DNA of 20,708 bases, from positions 1 through 20,708 of the forward strand of contig DCVU01000006.1 in the NCBI GenBank assembly GCA_002327415.1, written 5' to 3'. The translations under genes and the position numbers were made by a program. The first letter of the stretch is position 1. The number at the start of each line of letters is the position of its first letter. The stretch is from Smithella sp. UBA2180. Its GTDB lineage: Bacteria; Desulfobacterota; Syntrophia; Syntrophales; Smithellaceae. This document shows positions 13,618-20,708 of the stretch, piece after piece. A model generated the notes under the pieces. The model saw only the letters and a list, made by a program, of their open reading frames with translations. It was not told the origin of the DNA and searched no databases.

Positions 13618-15765
13618 ATGGGTATGCACGATAGAAGCATTGGAAATATCTCCGGAAACACTCCCGGGGACAATTACCGTAGCCGCAGAGCGTCCTTCGG
13701 CGGTAAGGGCGGATTCTATTTCCGGCGGCTTTTTCTGATGGGGCTGCTGATCTTGCTATTGCCTTTTTCCTCATCAGTGGCCGAAAACCTTACGTGCAGC
13801 AGCCTGCCCCTGTTGATGGAAAGGTATCTGGCCAACCACTACGCAATTAAGAATATGACCGGGGAAATCGAGACTCACGCCGTCGAACAGATGATCAAAA
13901 GTCTTGATCCCTCTAAAACACTGCTGTATGCGTCCGATTTGGAAAGGTTGAAGCCGGTTCTGCAAGACTTGTTTGCAGGTATGCAAGCGGGAAATTGCGC
14001 TTCGCTCAAGCCGGTTTACGATGTGCTCGTTACACGGGCGCGTGAGAATGAGGCCATTGTCAAAAAGATTCTGGGCTCGGACTACCGACTCGATGAGACG
14101 ATGGAACTAAACACCGACTTGAAAAAGCGCCCCTATGTGAAGACGACGGCGGAAAAGGATGCGCTTCTGAGAAAGTTCGTGCAATTCCAGATTGAGAACG
14201 CCCTGCTGGCAGGCACCGACTTGGCGGGGGCTAAGAAGCAGCAGGTTCACCGTTATGAACTGCAGACGATACGGGTGATCAAGCGCAATCCCGAAAAGCT
14301 CATTACGAATGCAGCCGAGGCCTTTGCCGAAGCCCTGGATCCGCACTCAAGCTACCTTTCTCCCGAAAACCTTGAGGACCTCCGGATTCAAATGCAGCTT
14401 TCTCTGGAAGGGATCGGAGCCGTCCTCAGCAGCGACAACGGCTTTACCATCATTGAGGAGTTGATTCCAGGGGGAGGCGCCGAAAAATCTGGCCTGCTGA
14501 AACCCAAGGACAAGATCATCGCCGTGGCTCAGAAAAAAGAAAGACCGGTTAATGTCATTGATATGGACCTGCGCGACGTTGTCAAGATGATCCGCGGTAA
14601 GAAAGGCACGCAGTTAACCCTGACAATTCTGCGGCAGGCGGAACACACGAATCGCTTCAATGTCACTATCATTCGTGACAAGATCGACATCAAGGAGCAG
14701 GAGGCCAAGATCACCTACGAGAAACGGATGGTGAACGGCAGGCAGTATCGCTTCGGTGTGATCGATCTTCCTTCCTTTTACGGCGACGAGGTGGAAAACA
14801 AGTCCTGCTATGAAGATATGAAAAAACTTCTCGCGGAGGCCCGGCGGCAGCATGTTGATGGGATCGTGCTGGACCTGTCGCGTAACGGAGGGGGGCTGCT
14901 CGGTGAGGCGGTGCGCATCGCCGGCCTTTTTCTTGGCAAGGGCGGAATCGTGGCTACCAAGGACAGTCGTGAACAGGTGACGATTCTCGCCAATGGTTCG
15001 GCCGCATCGGGAACGGAAGTCAATAAGTTTAAAGTAATTAAGTTTCCTGCGGAAGATCCCACTGAGGTCTACACGGGCCCTCTAATCGTGTTGACGAGCC
15101 GGCTCAGCGCTTCGGCCAGCGAGATAGTGGCGGGCGCTCTCAAAGATTATCATCGTGCGGTGATAGTCGGTTCCGATCATACCTTTGGCAAGGGATCCGT
15201 ACAGGTACTGACGCCACTGCCCCAGGATCTGGGCGGCATGAAAGTCACCTCAGCACTGTACTTTCTGCCCGGTGGCGCCTCTACGCAGAAGGTGGGTGTA
15301 GAGGCGGACGTGCGATTGCCTCTCTTTTTCATTCTTGAAGATGTTGGTGAAACGGCGCTGGAATACCCGCTTCCGGCCCAGGCGATCACGCCCTTCCTCA
15401 GCGTGCCGGAAAACGCCGCTCCGCTTTGGAAACCTGTGGAGCGGTCTATGCTCGCGGAGCTGGCCGCAAGGTCCCAGGCCCGGGTCGCCAAAGACGCGAA
15501 GTTTGCCGAGATCATCAAGAACAATAAAGAGGCTGCTAATAAAAAGGGCATTATCCGGCTCGCGGACTTGCGCGAGGAAATAAAGAAAGAAGGCCACGTC
15601 AAGAAGAAGGAGACGCCAGCCGAGGTTAAAAAGAAAGCCCGGGACCAGCAGGCTCCGTTCGTGAATGAGAGCGTCAACGTTCTACTCGATATGTTGACGC
15701 CGGGGTCAACCATGCCTGTGCAATCGTTGCTGCGTGCTGCCAAAACAGGCACGGACGGACGTTGA
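13618..15765 (+). CDS. Tail-specific (C-terminal processing) protease, S41 family
   Basis: This is a Prc/Tsp-type serine protease that trims the C-termini of periplasmic proteins. From ATG 13618 there are 715 residues. An N-terminal signal or anchor segment (RRLFLMGLLILLLPFSSSVA, 36-55) precedes the Tsp N-terminal domain (about 60-240). A PDZ domain follows at about 250-340 (GIGAVL, RGKKGTQLTL). The S41 core has DGIVLDLSRNGGG (414-426), SRLSASASE (494-502; Ser499 aligns with Tsp Ser430 from memory) and FGKGSVQ with Lys525. The last 100 residues are Lys-rich, as in the DUF3340 end of Tsp. The start is uncertain: 13618 has GAGG upstream, while the internal ATG 13738 would lose the basic n-region. 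GC content and codon use look like core genome. Confidence 0.92.
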   Translation: MGMHDRSIGNISGNTPGDNYRSRRASFGGKGGFYFRRLFLMGLLILLLPFSSSVAENLTCSSLPLLMERYLANHYAIKNMTGEIETHAVEQMIKSLDPSKTLLYASDLERLKPVLQDLFAGMQAGNCASLKPVYDVLVTRARENEAIVKKILGSDYRLDETMELNTDLKKRPYVKTTAEKDALLRKFVQFQIENALLAGTDLAGAKKQQVHRYELQTIRVIKRNPEKLITNAAEAFAEALDPHSSYLSPENLEDLRIQMQLSLEGIGAVLSSDNGFTIIEELIPGGGAEKSGLLKPKDKIIAVAQKKERPVNVIDMDLRDVVKMIRGKKGTQLTLTILRQAEHTNRFNVTIIRDKIDIKEQEAKITYEKRMVNGRQYRFGVIDLPSFYGDEVENKSCYEDMKKLLAEARRQHVDGIVLDLSRNGGGLLGEAVRIAGLFLGKGGIVATKDSREQVTILANGSAASGTEVNKFKVIKFPAEDPTEVYTGPLIVLTSRLSASASEIVAGALKDYHRAVIVGSDHTFGKGSVQVLTPLPQDLGGMKVTSALYFLPGGASTQKVGVEADVRLPLFFILEDVGETALEYPLPAQAITPFLSVPENAAPLWKPVERSMLAELAARSQARVAKDAKFAEIIKNNKEAANKKGIIRLADLREEIKKEGHVKKKETPAEVKKKARDQQAPFVNESVNVLLDMLTPGSTMPVQSLLRAAKTGTDGR

Positions 15766-15921
15766 ACAGGGAAGGGTTGTCATTGATTAGGACAAAGGTT
15801 TTCCAATAGTCCTCTCCGCACCCCGATTATCGGGGGCATATCAGGATTACATCTTGGCTCCCTTCAGGATCCCGCTACACCTCGCTTCGGAGACAATTCG
15901 ACTAACGGCTCAAACTTCACT
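15766..15921. other. Intergenic stretch between convergent genes
   Basis: It contains a perfect CCCCG-ATTAT-CGGGG hairpin (15821-15835) without a T run, and a segment CCGCTACACCTCGCTTCGG typical of short dispersed intergenic repeats. Either could serve as a weak bidirectional stop between the two converging genes. No gene is seen. Confidence 0.4.
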
Positions 15922-16173
15922 TTATTCGTTTTTGTTTAGTCTTATTATCTTCAAGGCTGCCTGATATAATTCTATAAAGGAGCCTATGATGGCCAGGGAA
16001 AATAAACCCAGCATAAATTTCGGGGCAGTGCCCAGCAATTCATCCATAAGGTGACCGAGCCAGAGGAACAGAAAAGAAGCAAGCACCAGTGCAAATCCCC
16101 AGGCGGAAAACATAATGATTTCACGAAACGAGATGGCGCCTGCAAGGTGTGTTTTGCGTGCGATTACTGACAT
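15922..16173 (-). CDS. AtpZ/AtpI-family membrane protein
   Basis: The 83 residues hold two membrane segments (about 21-40 and 53-72) linked by LGHLMDELLGTAPKF, matching the G..LD..LGTSP.F loop of AtpZ/F0F1 'gene 1' proteins. These small proteins are linked to ATP synthase assembly, c-ring formation or Mg2+/Ca2+ supply. A basic N-terminus (ARKTHLAG) precedes helix 1. GAGGGA before the ATG supports the start at 16173. No ATP synthase subunit is adjacent in the window, so the link to the synthase is by family only. Confidence 0.75.
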   Translation of the reverse strand: MSVIARKTHLAGAISFREIIMFSAWGFALVLASFLFLWLGHLMDELLGTAPKFMLGLFSLAIIGSFIELYQAALKIIRLNKNE

Positions 16174-16293
16174 AATTTATTCCCTCGTTTCGTCTGTTTA
16201 ATTTCAATAACTAAATCCTCATGCCAGAATGTTAACTTGTCCCGGCAATATTATTATTCCTTGATTATAAGGTAATTATCATTTTACGGTTTT

Positions 16294-16419
16294 TCAAGAG
16301 GAAACCGTCTTTTGTTCCTGTGTCAACAAAGACAGGATGACGCTCAGCGCAAGATAGGCCACCGCGAGCATGTAGTGGGCATGCGTTGTGATGACCCGCC
16401 AAGGCAGGTAAAGGGTCAT
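16294..16419 (-). pseudogene. C-terminal remnant of a membrane protein
   Basis: A 41-residue minus-strand frame reads MTLYLPWRVITTHAHYMLA followed by a hydrophobic helix (VAYLALSVILSLL) and a polar end TQEQKTVSS. No ribosome binding site precedes the ATG. The frame starts exactly where the transposase remnant on the other strand begins, so it looks like the tail of a larger membrane protein cut by that insertion. The His pair (HAH) recalls heme-bearing oxidase or cytochrome membrane subunits, but that is a guess. The 16174-16293 stretch holds no gene. Confidence 0.4.
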
Positions 16420-16729
16420 GCTGGCATATAATCTGATGAGTTTATTCCGTCAGAGTATTAAGGGGTCAAAAGTGCAGCAGAAGATGTCGACGTTAAGGTA
16501 CAAGCTTTTTGCCATGGGTGGCTACATGGTAAAAGAAGGCAATTGTCACATTCTGAAGTTGTCCTTGTCGATGAAACACAGGGAGTGGTTTCTGGGGCTA
16601 TGGGATAAAACATCACGTTTCTCTTTGCCCGTGACGCTGTCAACTTTAAATTCTATTGCGGAATCTGGGTTAATATTAGATTGCCACGAAGCGCGAGGCG
16701 CTTCTCGCAATGACAAACAGTTGTTGTGA
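16418..16729 (+). pseudogene. IS1380-type transposase C-terminal remnant
   Basis: The frame begins LAYNLMSLFRQ and continues STLRYKLFAMGGYMV, ILKLSLSMKHREWFLGLWDK and FSLPVTLS. This matches the C-terminal end of IS1380-like DDE transposases (LAYNL...RQ, then STLR.K.FA.GA). All catalytic domains upstream are missing. The last 16 codons are read-through into an intergenic hairpin repeat. The element is inactive. Confidence 0.75.
16679..16715. repeat. Short intergenic hairpin repeat
   Basis: The segment starts GATTGCCACGAAGCG and ends CTTCTCGCAATGACAAA, with stem GAAGCG (16688-16693) and CGCTTC (16699-16704) around CGAGG. It resembles the 'GATTGCCACG..CGCAATGAC' repeats found between genes in many bacteria. 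It follows the transposase remnant. Confidence 0.6.
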
Positions 16730-16762
16730 CACAGTCTCTTCGCGGGAATGACACCTTAGACA

Positions 16763-16796
16763 AAAAGATATGCCTCTTTGCAGAGGCATATCTTTT
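16763..16796 (-). terminator. Strong Rho-independent terminator of fdhA
   Basis: A perfect 15-bp stem, AAAAGATATGCCTCT (16763-16777) with AGAGGCATATCTTTT (16782-16796), closes a 4-base loop. T runs flank it on both strands. It lies 28 bases beyond the fdhA stop and can act in both directions. Confidence 0.93.
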
Positions 16797-16823
16797 ATTT
16801 TGTTTCGATTAATTGCTTAAAAG

Positions 16824-19520
16824 TTATGCGGCTTCGACTTTTACCGCGCAAACTTTGTATTCGGGGATTTTTCCGATCGGGTCCAAAGCCGGATTGGTCA
16901 ACAGGTTAACTGATGTGTCCGCGAAATGGAAGTTCATAAAAATCGAGCCCGGAGCACTCTTCTTCGTGATGCTGGCTTTGGCTTCCACCGTGCCGCGACG
17001 GGAAGTGACCTTGACTCTCTGGCCTTCGGAAATTTTCATTTTTTCGGCATCTGCCGGATTGATTTCCACGAGGCTTTCGGGACAGCGTTCGGATAAACCT
17101 TCTGAACGGGTGGTCATGGTGCCGGTGTGGTAATGATACAGGACGCGTCCGGTGGAAAGCAGGAACGGATATTGTTTGTCCGGCATTTCATTGGGCGCGA
17201 TGTATTCAATGGCGGAGAATAATCCCAGACCGCGGGAGAATTTATCCTTGTGCAGGAATTTGGTTCCCTGATGTTCCGGCGTGGGACAGGGCCACTGGAT
17301 GCCGCCTTTTTCCAGACGCTCGTAAGAGATTCCCGCGTAGCTGGGTGTTACTTTCACGACTTCTTCAAAAATCTCTTTGGCGGAAGCATAATTCATCGCG
17401 TAACCCATCTTGTTGGAGATGCCGCAGATGACTTCCCAGTCGGCTTTGGCTTCACCCGGAGCGTTCACCGCTTTGCGAATCCTTTGAACGCGGCGTTCGG
17501 TGTTGCTGAACGTTCCGTCCTTTTCGGCAAAACTGGCGACCGGCAGAACGACGTCGGCCAACTGAGCGGTTTCGGTCATAAATAAATCCTGAACAATCAT
17601 CAAATCAAGTTTTTGAAGTTCTTTTTTCACATGCTGTAAATCCGGATCGGAAAGCATGGGATTTTCGCCCATAATGTAAATCGCTTTAATCGTACCACGG
17701 CCTGCCGCGTCCATCATCTCCATGATCGTCAATCCCGGTTTGGGAGAAAGCTGAGCGTTCCAGGCCGCCTCGAATTTCTTGCGGACATCTTCATTGGCGA
17801 CCTGCTGGTAGGCCGGATAAACATTGGGCAGGCCGCCCATGTCGCAGGCGCCCTGAACGTTGTTCTGGCCGCGTAAAGGATTCACGCCGCCGCCTTCGAT
17901 GCCGACATTGCCGCATAACATGGAAAGATTGGCCATGCTCTTGACGTTGTCCGTGCCGCTGATGTGCTGGGTAATGCCCATGGCGTAAAGAATGCTCGCC
18001 CGGACGGCTTTGGCGTACATCCGGGCGGCTTTCTTCAGATCTTCGGCGGGAACGCCGGAAATCTTTTCGACATATGCCGGTGTGTATTTTTCCACGACCT
18101 TCTTTAAAGCGTCGAATCCTTCGGTTCTGTCTTTTACATATTCTTTGGCGTAAAGACCTTCGGCGATGATGACATTAAGCAAACCGTTGATAACGGCGAC
18201 ATCGGTTCCGGGATTCTGACGGAGCCAGATATCGGCGTATTTGACCAGATCGATTTCGCGGGGATCAATCACGATCAGTTTCGTTCCTTTTTTGACCGCC
18301 CTTTTTACTTTCATGCCGATGACCGGATGATTTTCCGTGGTGTTGGTGCCTGTTGCCAGAATCAGGTCTGTGAATTCAATTTCGTCAATAGAATTTGTCA
18401 TTGCACCGCTGCCGAATGTGGCGGCCAGACCGGCCACCGTGACAGAGTGTCAAAGCCGGGCGCAGTGATCGACATTGTTGGTACCGATTGCCGCCCGCAT
18501 GAATTTCTGAAACAGGTAATTTTCTTCATTGGTGCAACGGGCCGAGGCGAGCCCCGCAATGCTATCGGCGCCGTTTTCTTTTTTGATTTTAGAAAGTTTG
18601 TCGGCGATAAACTTAAAGGCCTCATCCCAGGTAGCTTCCTTGAAATCATCGTCCTTCTTATAACGAATCAGCGGCTTTTTCAGACGATCGGGATGCGCTA
18701 CGAAATCCATGCCGAAACGTCCCTTGACGCAAAGGCTTCCTTCGTTGGGCTGGCCGTATTCGCGATTGCCCATGACCTTGACGATTTTATTATCCTTGGT
18801 GAAAAGATCCATCTGACAGCCGACACCGCAATAGGTGCAGGTGGTTTTTACTTTATGGAGTTCCCAGGGACGGCCGGCAAATTTCGCCTGCTTTAAGGTG
18901 ATGGCGCCGGTGGGACATACCTGCGCGCACTCGCCGCAGAAGACACAGGAAGAATGGATGTAATCTTCATCGAACGCCGGCCCCACTTTTGCATCTGAAC
19001 TGCGATTGGCGAAATCCAGCACTTCGTTGACCTGAATTTCATTACAGGCGCGGACACAGCGTCCGCAGAGGATGCACTTATTGAGATCCCGGGAAATCAT
19101 TGTGTTGTTTTCTTCCATTTCATAACCCGGGGTTTTGATTTCAAAACGGGGCTGATCAAGCTTCAGCCAGTAAATAAGATTCTGTAATTCACACTGGCCG
19201 TTTTGTTCACAGGTCAGGCAGTTATGATCGCCGGACGCCCAGAGTAGTTCGATAATCATTTTCTGCGCGGCGCGAACAGCCGGGGTATTGGTACGAACCA
19301 CCATATTGGGACTCACCGGCATGCAACAGGAGGCAACCAAACTTCTGGCATTCTCCACTTCCACAACGCAAACCCGGCAGGCGCCGACATTGGTTGTTTT
19401 TGCGTAATGGCAAAGGGTAGGGATAAAGATACCGTTATCGCAGGCGCATTCCAGAATGGTTTTCCCGGAATCTACAGAAATTTCTTGTCCATCTAGTGTT
19501 ATTTTTATCTCATTTCCCAT
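16824..19520 (-). CDS. fdhA: Selenocysteine formate dehydrogenase catalytic subunit FdhA
   Basis: It interconverts formate and CO2 at a molybdenum or tungsten bis-pterin centre. The frame is broken by TGA at 18450-18452; read as selenocysteine it gives 898 residues with Sec357 in DHCARL-U-HSVTVAGL, the usual active-site text. The N-terminus is NuoG-like: [2Fe-2S] C37, C48, C51, C65/66; a His-ligated cluster H99, C101, C104, C110; two [4Fe-4S] sites C149-C159 and C192-C202. The catalytic-domain cluster is C228, C231, C235, C264. This layout belongs to cytoplasmic NAD- or ferredoxin-linked, sometimes bifurcating, enzymes; no Tat signal is seen. The start at 19520 follows GGAG. No NuoF- or NuoE-like partner is adjacent. 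Translation needs SelA, SelB and SelC, which are not in the window. Confidence 0.95.
18420..18438 (-). promoter_or_regulatory. SECIS hairpin of fdhA
   Basis: Eleven bases after the TGA, GGTGGCC (18438-18432) pairs fully with GGCCGCC (18426-18420), including one G-T wobble, around loop GGTCT. The 7-bp stem, the GGU in the apical loop and the 11-base distance match bacterial SECIS elements such as that of E. coli fdhF. It directs SelB-bound Sec-tRNA to the UGA. Confidence 0.92.
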
Positions 19521-19599
19521 TTTCTTCTCCAGTCTTAAAAGCTCAATATCCGATGCTTTTTCTAAAATTCGCAAGAGTTATATTATTTCAAACTCGTAT

Positions 19600-19628
19600 T
19601 TTATAGAAGCAACCAGGTAGCTTGTCAA
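19600..19628 (-). promoter_or_regulatory. Promoter of fdhA
   Basis: On the minus strand TTGACA (19628-19623), a 17-base spacer and TATAAA (19605-19600) form a near-perfect sigma-70 promoter about 80 bases before the ATG. Two more TTGACA copies lie just upstream (19637-19632 and 19653-19648), and TGACTTATGTCA (19641-19652, plus strand) is an inverted repeat that could bind a regulator. Confidence 0.85.
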
Positions 19629-19679
19629 TTCTGTCAATAATGACTTATGTCAATTTTCGCATAAGTAAAACAGACAAAA

Positions 19680-19716
19680 CCCTCAACATTTCATTAATAT
19701 CATGAAGTGCTGAGGG
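19680..19716 (-). terminator. Rho-independent terminator of fdhE
   Basis: On the minus strand CCCTCA..CA..TTCAT pairs with ATGAA..TG..TGAGGG, with one mismatch and one wobble, and is followed by TTTTGTCTGTTTT. It separates fdhE from fdhA, so the two genes are probably transcribed separately despite their order. Confidence 0.75.
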
Positions 19717-19761
19717 TAAAGTGTGACCTAAATAATTTGTGGTAATTGAGATGTGGTTGAA

Positions 19762-20640
19762 CTAACTAAGAACATTCCATACACAGGCGGTCATCGGCTC
19801 ATAACCTTTACCCTGCATGATGATATCCATATGAATCAGGCTTATCGCGGAAATATCCATATCACGCGCGAAAACCTTCCCGGCACGATAGATCGTTACT
19901 AAATACTTTTTACACTTATCGCAGACAAAGGCGGATTCCTGTGTTTTGTTTTCGATATAAAAATAATCCATGCCCTTAAGTTCCTCCTTTTCACAGTAAG
20001 GGCAGCTTACCCGTGTGAAACGCCAGTCCTGTCCGCACGAACTGCAATGCAGAAATCGTTTTCCACCCTCTTCCTCAATCAGCGCAATTGATGGAAACGA
20101 TCCGCAGATCGGACAGCAACCTTTCTCCCAATCAAATGCACCCAGCGCCGCCGTTATTTCTTTTGCCCTTTGTTCCAAAGCAACGCGGCTGACAAGACTC
20201 ATTAAAAATGAAGCGTTGGACGGTGATGTTTTCAGATTTTTCCCCCAATCATCAGCTGCTTTATTATCATCCATAAAGGCTTTAAAGTAATCAGCAGGCT
20301 TGAGTTTATCTTCCTGAATCAGGCCCGATATCATATCAATATTTTCAGTGAGCTGCGGCATACCTTCTTTAACAGCGGTCGCCATTAATATCGCGATTTC
20401 TTTCAATGAATCTTCCGGCAAAAATAATTTGATTTGACGGCTGACCGGCACTCCGGCTCTAAGTTTTTCTTTGTCGATAAGTGAATAATCCAAACTTTTG
20501 GAAGAGGACTGTGCCGCCAGATGCCTCTGCATGATGATAATCGGTTCAAAAGCTTTTAAAATTTCACTGTTCTGGGGATTTTGTTCAACAGCCCGGGTAA
20601 TTATATTTTTTATTGCGGTTGCTTCTTCATTTGTTGTCAT
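19762..20640 (-). CDS. fdhE: Formate dehydrogenase accessory protein FdhE
   Basis: FdhE is a cytoplasmic iron-binding factor needed to make active formate dehydrogenase, acting on the catalytic subunit. The 292 residues are close to family length. The C-terminal half shows four Cys-pair motifs: CPICG (C176, C179), CSSCG (C199, C202), CPYC (C213, C216) and CDKC (C240, C243), the last three within about 45 residues as in FdhE rubredoxin-like domains. The N-terminal 160 residues are helical without clear motifs. GAAGGAAG precedes the ATG at 20640. It lies 241 bases upstream of fdhA on the same strand with a terminator between. The last 68 bases of the window hold no gene that I can support. Confidence 0.92.
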   Translation of the reverse strand: MTTNEEATAIKNIITRAVEQNPQNSEILKAFEPIIIMQRHLAAQSSSKSLDYSLIDKEKLRAGVPVSRQIKLFLPEDSLKEIAILMATAVKEGMPQLTENIDMISGLIQEDKLKPADYFKAFMDDNKAADDWGKNLKTSPSNASFLMSLVSRVALEQRAKEITAALGAFDWEKGCCPICGSFPSIALIEEEGGKRFLHCSSCGQDWRFTRVSCPYCEKEELKGMDYFYIENKTQESAFVCDKCKKYLVTIYRAGKVFARDMDISAISLIHMDIIMQGKGYEPMTACVWNVLS

Positions 20641-20708
20641 ATTTATATCTTCCTTCTAGTGTAGTGTTTCTATAACCTCTTTACAATTTGTCATTTCGAA
20701 GTCCCGCA

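Noticed and set aside
15821..15835. CCCCG/CGGGG hairpin as terminator of the S41 protease gene
   Set aside because: No T run follows on either strand, so it is listed only as part of the intergenic stretch.
18438..18452. fdhA broken by a nonsense mutation
   Set aside because: The TGA falls exactly at the known Sec position and a SECIS hairpin follows at the right distance.
19521..19574. Earlier start for fdhA
   Set aside because: The 18 extra residues are not typical of the [2Fe-2S] domain start, and GGAG sits right before the ATG at 19520.

Overview
The window looks like chromosome from an anaerobic deltaproteobacterium (Desulfobacterota). A Syntrophaceae-type syntroph (Smithella or Syntrophus relatives) is my best guess. 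The basis is a selenocysteine formate dehydrogenase with its FdhE factor, tandem PilT-family retraction ATPases, an AtpZ/AtpI-like protein and an ATP-citrate-lyase-like gene pair. The taxonomic placement is inference; there is no rRNA here.

Layout. (1) 1-1214, minus strand: the start of a second PilT-like ATPase, preceded by pilT. (2) 1413-1607: a tRNA-Ala(CGC) with its own promoter and terminator. (3) 1625-8290: an accessory region that begins at the tRNA. It holds one orphan CRISPR repeat of type I-C appearance, a possible small RNA, a DUF3800 gene, a Fic gene (minus), a 966-residue primase-helicase-PLD nuclease of the TOTE conflict-system type (plus), a truncated AbiEi-type (DUF6088) antitoxin with an intact-looking operator, a large bulged inverted repeat, a small membrane protein and an IS91 transposase remnant. 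It reads as a defence or mobile island. (4) 8316-11724: a two-gene operon homologous to both subunits of ATP citrate lyase, with its own promoter and operator-like repeat. (5) 11761-13562, minus: a DUF4213/DUF364 gene, a beta-lactamase-fold fragment, a small basic GGLKGGKARA protein with a near-leaderless promoter, and a possible gene remnant. (6) 13618-15765, plus: a Tsp/Prc-type S41 protease. (7) 15922-16796: an AtpZ/AtpI-like protein (minus), a membrane-protein remnant (minus), an IS1380-type transposase remnant (plus) and a strong terminator. (8) 16824-20640, minus: fdhE, then terminator, then promoter, then fdhA. The fdhA gene is interrupted by an in-frame TGA that I read as selenocysteine, followed by a clear SECIS hairpin.

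How the parts fit. FdhE and FdhA form a formate-oxidation or CO2-reduction module. The citrate-lyase-like pair would make or use acetyl-CoA, but one residue that I align with a catalytic histidine of the lyase half is asparagine, so its true substrate is open. The most unusual content is the TOTE-type protein, divergent from a Fic gene that carries a three-half-site operator across its promoter, in a region with other defence-type remnants. All family assignments come from reading motifs; no database search was possible.
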